Numbered from the stretch's first letter, positions 1 to 8,694 are shown. The stretch is DNA of 64,000 nucleotides from CAZHRC01 sp964533865 (GCA_964533865.1 CAZHRC010000001.1:62001-126000), one strand, 5' to 3'. Translations and numbers: made by a program. Notes: generated from the letters alone by a model not told the origin.

Positions 1-1
1 T

Positions 2-346
2 TGTGCTCCCGTTCCTGAGGAAGAAGGCGATAAAGAGTCGAGCATCGTATTGGACGATTTTGAGTTTAATATTATCGGCAGAAAGGTGCAATACAAAGGC
101 ACGGATATCGGATTGACCGGGAAAGAATTTGATTTGTTTTACGTTCTCATGTCAAACAAAGACAAGGTTTTCTCAAGGAAAGAGCTTGCCAATAAAGTGT
201 GGGACGAAGAAGAAACCGCTCATATGCGAACGGTGGATGTTCACATTCGGCGACTTCGCGAAAAATTAGAGCCATACGAAGCGGATTCGCTCATCAAGAC
301 GAAATGGGGCATTGGTTATTATTATGGTGAGCTCGACGATGAGTGA
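2..346 (+). CDS. Response regulator, OmpR/PhoB-type C-terminal DNA-binding domain (5' end outside window)
   Basis: The reading frame is open from the first bases of the window, so the gene begins upstream. What remains is a short acidic linker followed by a complete winged-helix transcriptional regulatory C-terminal domain of about 95 residues. Visible hallmarks are LTGKEFDLFYVLM, the recognition-helix region RTVDVHIRRLREKLE and the closing wing around TKWGIGYYYGE. The receiver domain with its phospho-acceptor Asp is not in the window, and the partner kinase is not seen. The gene ends in TGA at 344-346 and is followed by a bidirectional terminator hairpin. The domain call is secure; the regulated process is unknown. 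Confidence 0.9.
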   Translation, partial: CAPVPEEEGDKESSIVLDDFEFNIIGRKVQYKGTDIGLTGKEFDLFYVLMSNKDKVFSRKELANKVWDEEETAHMRTVDVHIRRLREKLEPYEADSLIKTKWGIGYYYGELDDE

Positions 347-401
347 TCGGGTACCTGTATTTTGCACGCATTCAGCACCGTGGTTTGCCACAGTGTGATA
401 A

Positions 402-445
402 AAACAAACATGCCTGTCACCATTGTGGAGACAGGCATGTGTTTT
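402..445. terminator. Bidirectional rho-independent terminator between convergent genes
   Basis: A 10-bp perfect stem (409-418 with 430-439, CATGCCTGTC/GACAGGCATG) has an 11-nt loop and is flanked by A-rich sequence on the left and TTTT on the right. It can therefore serve both the response regulator (+) and the AlaX-like gene (-) that converge here. Confidence 0.85.
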
Positions 446-1085
446 AATCGGTAAAGGTAATGGTCAGAGTGAGTGTCGAGGGGTCTGGGGTGTTGATTCT
501 GACAGACGGGATGCTGATGTAAGCCGTATTGGATACGGTGGGACCCAAATAAGGGCCATGGTAGAGGGAGTCGATGACGACGTAAGGATCTTCACCTCTT
601 TTTTCGATGGCGATATCAATGCCAGCTGCGACAGCATTTGCGAGTGAGGCATTGAGCCGTTTTTCCATTTGAACCGTATCGATAAAGGGATCAGCGTTGA
701 CGAGGATGCATACTCCGGACTCATCGGTTAACGTAAAGGATTGGATTGATAACCGGTAGTAGAGCTCGACGAAGTAGTACACTAAGTATCGGGCGCATTG
801 ATAGCGCATCAACCGAAGTCGGTGGGTCATGTCGATAGACATGGACAATGCGCTTTTATCGAATTTGCCAGACACTGTATGGACAATCTCTCCCTTTGAC
901 TCGATGACTTTGAGCACCTTAAGACCGTTTATGGTGCCGATATCTCCTGGATAGCCAAAAGGGTCCTGGGGGATGAATATGGTGTGATCTGTGGTAATAT
1001 GGGTGATATTGCCCTCGACTTTTCGACGGATGATATTGGCTTCGATCGTCGAAAGGTAGGGGTGATAGATGTAGTGTTGATCCAA
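444..1085 (-). CDS. AlaX-like (alanyl-tRNA editing domain) protein lacking all metal ligands
   Basis: This 213-residue protein matches the architecture of the AlaX/AlaRS editing superfamily. Residues 30-75 resemble the strand-turn region normally reading DRTAFYPEGGGQPGDxG (here DHTIFIPQDPFGYPGDIG), then a GEIVH segment and an arginine-containing helix (HRLRLMR). The zinc motif HxxxH is replaced by Q96xxxY100, and the second motif CxxxH (normally in CGGTHVxNT) is replaced by Y179xxxT183, with the following VSNTAYI retained. Known AlaX proteins hydrolyse mischarged tRNA-Ala and need these ligands, so this copy is probably not a standard deacylase. The start is TTG at 1085, preceded by AAAGGAGAG. 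It stands alone, divergent from comEC. The fold assignment is by eye from motifs. Confidence 0.65.
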   Translation of the reverse strand: MDQHYIYHPYLSTIEANIIRRKVEGNITHITTDHTIFIPQDPFGYPGDIGTINGLKVLKVIESKGEIVHTVSGKFDKSALSMSIDMTHRLRLMRYQCARYLVYYFVELYYRLSIQSFTLTDESGVCILVNADPFIDTVQMEKRLNASLANAVAAGIDIAIEKRGEDPYVVIDSLYHGPYLGPTVSNTAYISIPSVRINTPDPSTLTLTITFTD

Positions 1086-1152
1086 AGCAATCTCTCCTTT
1101 CGACTATTTTATCATCAATGATGTCAAATTCATAGTATGAGGAGGCAAACAA

Positions 1153-3519
1153 ATGAAAAGACCGCTGATACCCGTCATTGGCGCGTTGGTGTGTGGCATT
1201 TTGTGCGGATTTTACTTTCAATGGAGCACATTGCCTCTTCTAGTGAGCTGCGGACTGGTGACTTTAGGCATGCTTGTCGGTCCTCAAAAGCGGGTGTATC
1301 ACTTTTTAATTCTTCTCGTCTTTTTGCTTGGAGTGGTACGCATGGATCATCGTATGGAATACGATCCTTTCAATGATCGATTGGGATTGAAGACAGGTTA
1401 TAGTGGGGAGATCATCGACGTGACGCGGACGAGTTCAGGTGCTCTACGCTATACGGTGCGTAAGTTACCGGAGACTATTCTCATGGCAGTGACCACTTCT
1501 GAGGAAAGTGTCTTTGATATTGGAGAGGTCGTTGCGTTTCGAGGTGTACTCAATCGGCCGAAGGGAAACGGCAACCCTGGGTTATTTCAATACGATCGAT
1601 ACTTAAAAGCTCGCGGTATCCACTACACCCTCTTTGCTCAGCCTTGGGATATTGAGAAACTGCCTGTACAGGGATCGGCTTTCCTTCAACTAAAGTCATT
1701 GTTTCATCACAAGGTCACGGATTACTTTGATTCCGTACTCGCTGAACATCCCTCCAGGTTGATGAAATCTGTCGTGTTAGGGAAAAACCTACTCGACGAA
1801 ACGCACTCGGAGGCTTTTCGAATGATGGGCCTGACCCATCTTCTCGCGGCCAGCGGCTTACATATCCAAATTATTCTCGCCATTGTAGTAGGTTTATTTT
1901 TGGCTTTGGGTTTTCATCGCACGACGGCTGAAGTTTTGGGTTTGGCGATTTCACTTTTATACAGTTCACTTATTGGATTTCCACCGTCTATCCTTCGATC
2001 CCTAGTGATGGTGGCGGTGGTTCTAGGGGCGAGAGTCTTAAAAAAACCATACGATGGTTTAACGGCATTGGGGGTATCGATGGGGTTACTCCTCGTAGTC
2101 AATCCCTTTATTCTCTACGACACGGGGTTTCAGCTCTCATTTGTCGCAACCTTTGCCATGGTAGTGATTTCACCTGGCGTGCTAGCTTACATTGGAGAAG
2201 ATGTGCCATTGCGAGGTGATGTTGCGCTCCTTATCGCCATACAACTGGGTTTGTTGCCTTTACAACTCTATTATTTTAACGCTTTTCATCCGATTACATT
2301 TTTGGCCAATCTCGTTATGGTCCCGATTTTTACGATCGCCATGGGTTTTGGGATCGTGGGTTTGATCGGATCTATGGTTCTCAGTTTGTTTGGAGAGATA
2401 GTAGGAGTGGTGCTTCAACCAGTTCTAGGCGTGGGGCTGCGGTTGTTGAGTGGGTTATCGTCGTGGGATGTGGGCGTCATTAACACTGGATCCCCAAGCT
2501 TATTTGAGATGGGAAGTTATTACGGACTCCTCTTTGGCCTGCTATATTTGGACCGTGTGTTGACCTTAAAAGAAATACATCGGCGTTTTTTGTGCTATAC
2601 AGCGATGTGTGGGTTGGTGGGTACCATGGTTTGGACGTGGATTTACGCCCCCATCACAATCAACGTGATCGACATCGGTCAAGGTGATAGTATCCTGATT
2701 CGAGACGGCAAACGAACCTTTCTCATCGATACGGGAGGATCTTATGACGGATCGACGGTAAGTGGGGAACATATACTGATTCCTTACCTCGAAAAGTCTG
2801 GCATTCGCAAACTGGACGGCGTATTTCTAACCCATCCCGATGGGGATCACATTGGAAATTATGGACTTTTACGTGACGCCATCGCCATCGATCGCACTTT
2901 TATTTCTTCAGCACAGGGGTATCCTGATGATTTGATCCATGCGGTGGTTCTAAAGGCGAGAGATGTGGATCGAAGGGAAAACTTGGTGATAGAGATCATT
3001 CATCCTGCAGTGGGACAAAATTTTGGAAGTAACGATGGGTCGTTGGTATTGGCGATAACAGCCCATAACACCCGACTATTGATGACTGGGGACCTCGAGC
3101 GCGCGGGAGAGAACGCCCTCTTGCATGTGATTCCTCACTTCGATATACTTAAAGTCGGCCATCACGGATCGAAAAGTTCATCGTCTCGCGCATTCATCGA
3201 GAAGGTCGCACCTCGTGTGGGATTGATCAGTGTAGGCGCGAACAATCGCTACGGACATCCCGATGGTGAAGTGTTGGAGACTTTAGCGCAAAATGGCGTT
3301 TCGATTTATCGCACAGACACCGATGGCAATGTGGAAGTAAGAGTTTGTCGTTTTGGATACGAGGTGATGCCCGCGTTGACAGAAAGGCTCACTGTAACCG
3401 ATTGGGCGGCTGGTCTTGTTATGCAGAGGCATACTCAATGGTGGATATTGGGCTATATGATTTGCCAATGGATCATATTGGACGGGATAAACAGAAGGGG
3501 GGATCGGATTGAATTTTGA
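1153..3519 (+). CDS. comEC: DNA internalization-related competence protein ComEC/Rec2
   Basis: This polytopic membrane protein forms the channel for single-stranded DNA uptake in natural transformation. The 788 residues are close to the Bacillus length. The N-terminal hydrophobic segments are followed by a small soluble domain, then the Competence domain with several membrane spans (about 190-480; motif HLLAASGLHIQI), then a metallo-beta-lactamase-like domain from about residue 495 with the metal motif THPDGDHIGN and the later VGHHGSKSSSS. The start is ATG with GAGGAGG upstream. About 50 residues follow the usual end of the hydrolase domain and include a hydrophobic stretch. The 3' end overlaps holA by 11 nt. 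No comEA is present directly upstream, where many Firmicutes have it. Confidence 0.95.
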   Translation: MKRPLIPVIGALVCGILCGFYFQWSTLPLLVSCGLVTLGMLVGPQKRVYHFLILLVFLLGVVRMDHRMEYDPFNDRLGLKTGYSGEIIDVTRTSSGALRYTVRKLPETILMAVTTSEESVFDIGEVVAFRGVLNRPKGNGNPGLFQYDRYLKARGIHYTLFAQPWDIEKLPVQGSAFLQLKSLFHHKVTDYFDSVLAEHPSRLMKSVVLGKNLLDETHSEAFRMMGLTHLLAASGLHIQIILAIVVGLFLALGFHRTTAEVLGLAISLLYSSLIGFPPSILRSLVMVAVVLGARVLKKPYDGLTALGVSMGLLLVVNPFILYDTGFQLSFVATFAMVVISPGVLAYIGEDVPLRGDVALLIAIQLGLLPLQLYYFNAFHPITFLANLVMVPIFTIAMGFGIVGLIGSMVLSLFGEIVGVVLQPVLGVGLRLLSGLSSWDVGVINTGSPSLFEMGSYYGLLFGLLYLDRVLTLKEIHRRFLCYTAMCGLVGTMVWTWIYAPITINVIDIGQGDSILIRDGKRTFLIDTGGSYDGSTVSGEHILIPYLEKSGIRKLDGVFLTHPDGDHIGNYGLLRDAIAIDRTFISSAQGYPDDLIHAVVLKARDVDRRENLVIEIIHPAVGQNFGSNDGSLVLAITAHNTRLLMTGDLERAGENALLHVIPHFDILKVGHHGSKSSSSRAFIEKVAPRVGLISVGANNRYGHPDGEVLETLAQNGVSIYRTDTDGNVEVRVCRFGYEVMPALTERLTVTDWAAGLVMQRHTQWWILGYMICQWIILDGINRRGDRIEF

Positions 3520-4540
3520 ACAAGCCGTTATCGGCGTAACAGAAGGTATCATGGGAAATGTTGTCGTGGTTTACGGATCAGAAGTATATTTGATTGATCG
3601 GCTACTGGATATCATTCAAGAAGAAATGACCCCACAGTCACTTAAATCCTTTAATTATTCGTCCTTTGATGCAAAAGTGACTTCTTTTGATGAGATTTAC
3701 GACAGCTGTGAAACTCTCCCCATGGGAGGTGGTCGTAGGGTAGTCGTCGTAGACCACGCTGATTTGTCACGAGAGGGAATATCAAAGGGAAAGGATCTCT
3801 ATGATCCTCTGCAAGATTACATCCCCACTATTGGGGATCATGTGACTTTATACCTAGTGAGCCGGTCCGATAGATTTTTTAAAGGGAAATTTCAAAAGGC
3901 GGTGGCACCATTTATGACCGAGGTGTCGTTGCCGAAACTCGATGGGGGAAAATTGGAGCGATTTGTCATGAAAAAAGTGCGTAGAGAGCGACGCTCCATC
4001 GATCCTGGAGTGGTAAGGGGACTTATTCAACAAACCGGTTACTTGGAAAAAGAATCGGCAAAAACCCTTTATGACGTGGAAAATGAATTGGACAAACTCA
4101 TCAACGAGACCAATGGTGCGATCACAATGGATGCGGTATCCGAGGTGATGCCTGAAAAGATTGATGCCAATATTTTTAGGTTTTTAGACGACATTTCAAA
4201 GCGTGATGCATCCGCGACCATGAAGCGACTCAAGGGTTTTGAGCGCGCTCATGTGGATATGCACATGGTATTTTATATGGTAGCCAGGCGAATAAGAGGA
4301 CTGATACAAATAAAAGCCTTGGAAACCCAAAGGGTTCCCAAGGCTCAAGGTATGAAACAGACGGGAATCAGCGCCTTTGAATACCAAAAGCTTCAGGCGC
4401 AACACAGAGCTTTTAAACAAAGTGAGCTTTTTGATCTCTATAAGCGCATCTTTCATATCGAGTCGACGATGAAAACCCAGCGCATGGATATGGGCCTTCA
4501 GCTAGAAATGTTGGTATTGGACTTGAAAGCAAAAAAATAA
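3509..4540 (+). CDS. holA: DNA polymerase III delta subunit
   Basis: The delta subunit of the clamp loader opens the beta sliding clamp ring. The protein has 343 residues, the normal size. The N-terminal region VVVVYGSEVYLIDRLLDII is the family's degenerate nucleotide-binding fold, followed by the helical lid and the C-terminal collar domain (HMVFYMVARRIRGLIQIK, then the terminal helix LEMLVLDLKAKK). The start is TTG at 3509, preceded by AAGGGGGG, and lies inside the end of comEC, so the two are translationally coupled. The comEC-holA-rpsT order is conserved in Firmicutes. A shared terminator with the convergent rpsT follows. Confidence 0.93.
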   Translation: MNFEQAVIGVTEGIMGNVVVVYGSEVYLIDRLLDIIQEEMTPQSLKSFNYSSFDAKVTSFDEIYDSCETLPMGGGRRVVVVDHADLSREGISKGKDLYDPLQDYIPTIGDHVTLYLVSRSDRFFKGKFQKAVAPFMTEVSLPKLDGGKLERFVMKKVRRERRSIDPGVVRGLIQQTGYLEKESAKTLYDVENELDKLINETNGAITMDAVSEVMPEKIDANIFRFLDDISKRDASATMKRLKGFERAHVDMHMVFYMVARRIRGLIQIKALETQRVPKAQGMKQTGISAFEYQKLQAQHRAFKQSELFDLYKRIFHIESTMKTQRMDMGLQLEMLVLDLKAKK

Positions 4541-4562
4541 AACTTCGCCTAGACGAAGTTTT
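4539..4562. terminator. Bidirectional terminator between holA and rpsT
   Basis: Stem 4539-4547 (AAAACTTCG) pairs with 4554-4562 (CGAAGTTTT) around a 6-nt loop, with A-runs to the left and T-runs to the right. It includes the last bases of the holA stop codon and abuts the rpsT stop, so it is a very compact shared terminator. Confidence 0.85.
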
Positions 4563-4830
4563 ATGCTTTTGCTACCTTATTATAGGCTTTAGTCATAGCG
4601 CTCATTCGACGTGCGATAGCATTTTTATGAATGATGTTGTTTGAGGCAGCCTTTTTCAATTTCTTGTCGATCAAACGAAGAAGGGTACCCGCTTCATCGA
4701 GGTTGTTTGCATCCAATGCACTGTGGAACTTTTTAGTGTAAGTTTTGATCTCGCTTTTCTTCGATTTGTTGCGAAGGGTAGCTTTTTTTGTGACATCGAT
4801 TCGTTTAATTGCGGATTTAATATTTGCCAT
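4561..4830 (-). CDS. rpsT: 30S ribosomal protein S20
   Basis: This small basic primary 16S rRNA-binding protein of the 30S body has 89 residues. It begins MANIKSAIKRI with the family's typical helical, Lys-rich sequence (KKATLRNKSKKSEIKTY) and the C-terminal HKNAIARRMSAMTKAYNKVAK. I chose ATG at 4830 because AAGGAGGTG lies 6 nt upstream; an in-frame GTG at 4839 would lie on that ribosome site. It is transcribed opposite to its neighbours from its own promoter, as in Bacillus, where rpsT sits between holA and gpr. No gpr gene follows here. Confidence 0.97.
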   Translation of the reverse strand: MANIKSAIKRIDVTKKATLRNKSKKSEIKTYTKKFHSALDANNLDEAGTLLRLIDKKLKKAASNNIIHKNAIARRMSAMTKAYNKVAKA

Positions 4831-4868
4831 GTGTTTCACCTCCTTGTTTGTAACAGATTAACAGAAAT

Positions 4869-4897
4869 ATAATACCATGGATTCATCAAAAATGCAA
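4869..4897 (-). promoter_or_regulatory. Promoter of rpsT
   Basis: Reading the minus strand: TTGCAT (4892-4897), a 17-nt spacer, then TATTAT (4869-4874) with an upstream TGG extension. It lies about 38 nt before the rpsT start codon. Housekeeping sigma-A type. Confidence 0.7.
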
Positions 4898-4950
4898 ACC
4901 CAAATTATGAAGATCCGATATGGGATTATTCGTGCGATTGTTGTGATTTG

Positions 4951-4959
4951 TGTTATAAT
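4951..4959 (+). promoter_or_regulatory. Extended -10 promoter of lepB
   Basis: TGTTATAAT gives a perfect -10 (4954-4959) with the TGn extension. There is no good -35 at 16-18 nt. It lies 31 nt before the lepB ATG. Confidence 0.6.
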
Positions 4960-4990
4960 TTATTCTAGTACAAGGAAAAGAGGATAGAGA

Positions 4991-5533
4991 ATGACTGAAA
5001 AGAGGAATATTACCACATCTGTCATCGAGTGGATCCAGGCGATTGTCATCGCTTTGGCGCTGGCTTTGCTCATCAAGTTTTTTATTATGGATGCGACAGA
5101 AGTGAATGGAAATTCGATGAATGACACACTTCACCATCAAGATCGATTGTTGGTCAATAAGATCGTTATGCGTTTTGACTCTTTAAAACGCGGTGAGATC
5201 ATCACTTTAAAAGCTCCAGACCTTGCTGGAAAAGACTATATTAAACGGGTGATCGGGCTGCCAGGCGAAAACGTCCGCATTCAATCGGGGTTGGTTTACA
5301 TCAACGGGGTGCGTCTTGAAGAAGACTATATCAACACGAAAGACACCTCCGTATACGACGGGGATTTTGAGTGGCAAGTCGGAGAAGACGAAGTTTTTGT
5401 CATGGGTGATAACCGCTTACCTGGCGCGAGCAAGGACTCCCGGTTCTTTGGCCCGATCAAACAAGATACGGTCATCGGCGTCGCGATATTTCGCTTTTTC
5501 CCCTTTGGAAAATCTTTTGGCACCATTCATTAA
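4991..5533 (+). CDS. lepB: Signal peptidase I
   Basis: This membrane-anchored serine/lysine protease removes signal peptides from secreted preproteins. It has 180 residues: a short cytoplasmic N-terminus, one transmembrane helix (about residues 12-33), then the extracytoplasmic catalytic domain. Ser42 lies in NGNSMNDTL and Lys85 in YIKRVIGLPGE, matching the Ser/Lys dyad. The box VFVMGDNR and the SxDSRFFGPI segment are also present. The usual Pro in SMxPTL is Asp here. ATG at 4991 follows a weak purine-rich site. In Bacillus this position holds gpr and spoIIP, so its place next to rpsT and lepA is a local rearrangement. Confidence 0.95.
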   Translation: MTEKRNITTSVIEWIQAIVIALALALLIKFFIMDATEVNGNSMNDTLHHQDRLLVNKIVMRFDSLKRGEIITLKAPDLAGKDYIKRVIGLPGENVRIQSGLVYINGVRLEEDYINTKDTSVYDGDFEWQVGEDEVFVMGDNRLPGASKDSRFFGPIKQDTVIGVAIFRFFPFGKSFGTIH

Positions 5534-5577
5534 GTTGAGATACCACATAATGCAAGTATAGAGTGATGAGGTAGAAT

Positions 5578-7386
5578 ATGAAAATAAATCAAAACAATAT
5601 TAGAAATTTTTCGATTATTGCCCATATCGACCATGGAAAGTCTACATTGGCCGATCGCTTAATTGAATATACGGGTACTCTGACCAGCCGAGAAATGCAA
5701 TCACAAGTCCTCGACGACATGGATCTTGAACGAGAGCGCGGAATCACGATTAAATTGAAAGCGGTCCGATTGCTTTATAAAGCCAACGACGGCGAAATCT
5801 ACATGCTGAACCTTATCGACACACCGGGTCATGTGGACTTTACCTATGAGGTTTCACGCAGTTTGGCGGCTTGCGAAGGCGCCGTGTTGATTGTCGATGC
5901 GACACAAGGGATAGAAGCGCAAACACTGGGCAATGTGTACCTTGCCATGGAGCAAGATTTAGACATTTTACCGGTGATTAACAAAATCGACTTGCCCTCA
6001 TCGCGAATCGACGAGGTAAAAAAAGAAATCGAGGATATTCTCGGCTTCGATACGGAGGGCATTCCGCTCATATCTGCCAAGGCTGGTACAAATATTCAGG
6101 ATGTATTGGAAGATATCGTCCAAAATGTAGCTCCACCTTCAGGTGATGTCAATGAATCCCTCAAAGCCCTAATTTTTGACTCTTATTACGATAGTTATCG
6201 TGGGGTGGTCGCTTATGTGCGCATTTTCGATGGGAAAGTAGCGCCGGGTATGGAAATTCAGATGATGTCCACAGGCAAAACCTTTGAAGTCACGGAAGTG
6301 GGTTATACGGCTCACGGTCGCGTCGAGGCAGAGGCACTCAGAGCAGGAGATGTTGGTTACCTGGTGGCGAGTATTAAAAACGTTAAAGACGCGCGAGTGG
6401 GCGATACGATTACCGATGCAGAAAATCCCACCGCAGAAATGCTTCCAGGCTACAAAAAAGTCGTACCTATGGTTTACTCGGGGATTTATCCTGCCGAAGG
6501 AGAAAGTTATAATAACGTACGGGACGCTTTAGAGAAACTCCAAGTCAATGATGCGTCTTTGGTCTTTGAAGCGGAGACTTCTGTCGCTTTAGGATTTGGT
6601 TTCCGATGTGGATTTTTAGGATTGTTGCACATGGAGATTATCCAAGAACGACTGGACCGTGAATTCGATTTAGATATTATCGCAACCTCCCCTTCCGTTA
6701 TCTATCGCGTCACCAAAACCGACGGCGAACAGCTTTCCATTCAAAATCCGAACGACTTGCCAAAAGCTACGGATATTCAGTCCATTGAAGAGCCGATGGT
6801 AGAGGCGAGTATCATGACCCCGACGGACTATATCGGAGCGATTATGGAGTTGTGTCAAAGCAAGCGCGGTGTCTTTATCGATATGACCTACTTAGAGGAG
6901 ACTCGAGTCACCTTGCGCTATGAAATACCGCTCAACGAAGTCATTTACGATTTCTTTGACGCTTTGAAGTCCAAAACCAGGGGATATGCCTCTTTGAACT
7001 ATGAGCTTAAAGGTTACCAAGAGTCGAGTCTGGTCAAACTGGACCTGTTGATCAACGGGGAAACTGTAGATGCTCTATCGATCATCGTTCATGAGGACAA
7101 AGCTTATGAGCGCGGCAGAAAAATCGCCGAGCGATTGAAAGATGAAATCCCACGCCATCAGTTTGCTGTTCCAATTCAAGCAGCGATTGGAAATAAAGTC
7201 ATCGCTAGAGAGACGGTACGCGCATTGCGCAAAGACGTTCTCGCTAAATGTTACGGTGGCGATATTAGCCGCAAGAAGAAACTTCTTGAAAAACAAAAAG
7301 AAGGAAAAAAACGAATGCGTCAAATCGGTTCTGTAGAGGTGCCACAAGAAGCCTTCCTCGCCGTATTGAAGTACGATGAAGACTAA
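5578..7386 (+). CDS. lepA: Elongation factor 4 (LepA), ribosomal back-translocating GTPase
   Basis: LepA is a translational GTPase that acts on stalled or mis-translocated ribosomes and has been linked to 30S biogenesis. The 602 residues are full length. The order is a GTPase domain (P-loop AHIDHGKSTLADRL, switch region RERGITIK, DTPGHVDF, NKIDLP), beta-barrel domain II, EF-G-like domains III and V, and the LepA-specific C-terminal domain ending near KKLLEKQKEGKKRMR. The start is ATG at 5578. It overlaps hemW by 11 nt, the standard Firmicutes pair. Confidence 0.97.
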   Translation: MKINQNNIRNFSIIAHIDHGKSTLADRLIEYTGTLTSREMQSQVLDDMDLERERGITIKLKAVRLLYKANDGEIYMLNLIDTPGHVDFTYEVSRSLAACEGAVLIVDATQGIEAQTLGNVYLAMEQDLDILPVINKIDLPSSRIDEVKKEIEDILGFDTEGIPLISAKAGTNIQDVLEDIVQNVAPPSGDVNESLKALIFDSYYDSYRGVVAYVRIFDGKVAPGMEIQMMSTGKTFEVTEVGYTAHGRVEAEALRAGDVGYLVASIKNVKDARVGDTITDAENPTAEMLPGYKKVVPMVYSGIYPAEGESYNNVRDALEKLQVNDASLVFEAETSVALGFGFRCGFLGLLHMEIIQERLDREFDLDIIATSPSVIYRVTKTDGEQLSIQNPNDLPKATDIQSIEEPMVEASIMTPTDYIGAIMELCQSKRGVFIDMTYLEETRVTLRYEIPLNEVIYDFFDALKSKTRGYASLNYELKGYQESSLVKLDLLINGETVDALSIIVHEDKAYERGRKIAERLKDEIPRHQFAVPIQAAIGNKVIARETVRALRKDVLAKCYGGDISRKKKLLEKQKEGKKRMRQIGSVEVPQEAFLAVLKYDED

Positions 7387-8554
7387 ATTGACTCCATGTG
7401 TTCTCTCCCGCGATCAGAAAGGCGAGGAGGCCGTTGGACTTTATATTCATATTCCCTTTTGTAAAGAAAAATGCTTGTACTGCGATTTTCTCTGCTATGC
7501 TAGGCAAGAGAGACGCATCCCTGGTTATATGGAGTCCTTGCTCGCGGAGATCGACTTATACGTTTTAAAGGCGCCTATCACCTGTGATAGTATTTTTATC
7601 GGGGGTGGGACGCCTTCCCACATCGATCCTGTCTACATTGAGGCCATTATCAATAAGGTATCTCAAGTCTTCAATGTATCGAAAAATTGTGAGGTTACGA
7701 TAGAGGCCAACCCCTCGACCTTGTCCGAAGAATCCTTGGGAGGGTATCGTTCATCTGGGGTCAATCGTCTGTCCTTGGGTGTACAGACCACAGAGAATAC
7801 CTTGCTCGAAGCTTTGGGGAGAACCCATAGCTACGAGGAGGTGGAAGAAGATGTGGCATTGATTCGAAAGATGGGTTTTTCCAATCTTTCTTTAGATTTG
7901 ATCTCAGGTCTACCCGGGCAGACGGTTGAGGATTTGGAAAGGGATATTGAACGCGTGTTATCACTCAAGCCAGATCACTTGTCTTGGTATTCGCTCATCG
8001 TTGAAGAGAACACTTATTTCCACCGGTTATTGAACGAGGGTAAACTCGATATTGGCGATGAGGACGAAGACAGGGATCTGTTTCATAAGGCGCGCGAGGC
8101 CTTGGAAGAGGCAGGGTATAGCCGATACGAAATATCAAATTTTGCCAAACCGGGCTACGAATCGAAACACAACCTTAAATATTGGGAGGTAACACCCTAT
8201 ATTGGGTTTGGACTAGGTAGCCATTCGAATTACGGTAGCAGACGATATTCAAACCACAGGCGCTTTGGGGCTTATCAGAAGGCGATAGCAGAGGGATTAC
8301 TTCCAATAGAAGGCCACCAATGGATTTCTGATGAGGAAGAAGGGATGGAAGTGCTTCTCATGGGATTGCGTCTGACGAAAGGCATATCCTATCGAGAATT
8401 TGAAAAGCGATTTGGCAAGAGTTTGGATGAGGTTTACGGAAAAGTTATCACTAAGCACTTACGTAATGGCCTTCTAGTACGAAATGATGATCGGCTGTAC
8501 TTTACGACAGAGGGGATGGATCTTTCGAATCTATTTTTTAGAGAGATTCTATGA
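7376..8554 (+). CDS. hemW: Radical SAM heme chaperone HemW (coproporphyrinogen III oxidase-like)
   Basis: HemW is a radical SAM protein that binds a 4Fe-4S cluster and heme and is thought to insert heme into respiratory enzymes. The 392 residues carry the cluster motif CKEKCLYC preceded by YIHIPF, then the GGTPS SAM-binding segment, the EANPST motif, SLGVQT and the C-terminal HemN_C winged-helix region. It lacks the N-terminal extension of true HemN oxidase. The start is taken at ATG 7376 inside the lepA 3' end; its ribosome site is poor. A strong GAGGAGG at 7424-7430 is followed by no in-frame start codon. It precedes hrcA as in Bacillus. Confidence 0.93.
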   Translation: MKTKLTPCVLSRDQKGEEAVGLYIHIPFCKEKCLYCDFLCYARQERRIPGYMESLLAEIDLYVLKAPITCDSIFIGGGTPSHIDPVYIEAIINKVSQVFNVSKNCEVTIEANPSTLSEESLGGYRSSGVNRLSLGVQTTENTLLEALGRTHSYEEVEEDVALIRKMGFSNLSLDLISGLPGQTVEDLERDIERVLSLKPDHLSWYSLIVEENTYFHRLLNEGKLDIGDEDEDRDLFHKAREALEEAGYSRYEISNFAKPGYESKHNLKYWEVTPYIGFGLGSHSNYGSRRYSNHRRFGAYQKAIAEGLLPIEGHQWISDEEEGMEVLLMGLRLTKGISYREFEKRFGKSLDEVYGKVITKHLRNGLLVRNDDRLYFTTEGMDLSNLFFREIL

Positions 8555-8652
8555 GACCTACAAGGGGTGATGGGTTGCTTTCATTTGCGATGGCAGCGTA
8601 TCGCTACAAGACACTTCAATTAACAAAACAGGCAAGATATTGCAAATATTAT

Positions 8653-8679
8653 TAAGCACTTGGTGTTGACAAGTGCTAT
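8653..8679 (+). promoter_or_regulatory. Second, degenerate CIRCE-like operator overlapping the -35 box
   Basis: AGCACTT (8655-8661) and AAGTGCT (8671-8677) form a perfect inverted repeat with exactly 9 nt between the arms, the geometry of CIRCE. Compared with CIRCE arms (AGCACTC/GAGTGCT), each arm has one symmetrical change. The spacer and right arm contain the -35 TTGACA. Confidence 0.6.
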
Positions 8680-8694
8680 TTTTTATTGTATCAT
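8666..8694 (+). promoter_or_regulatory. Promoter of the hrcA-grpE-dnaK operon
   Basis: TTGACA (8666-8671), a 17-nt spacer and TATCAT (8689-8694) form a strong sigma-A promoter directly upstream of the CIRCE operator. Confidence 0.85.

Noticed and set aside
423..647. Plus-strand ORF opposite the AlaX-like gene
   Set aside because: No ribosome site, starts in the terminator and lies opposite a gene with clear family motifs.
1086..1152. TTGACA (minus strand, 1122-1127) as a promoter for the AlaX-like gene
   Set aside because: The nearest -10-like sequence (TAAAAT) is only 10 nt away, too close for a sigma-A promoter.
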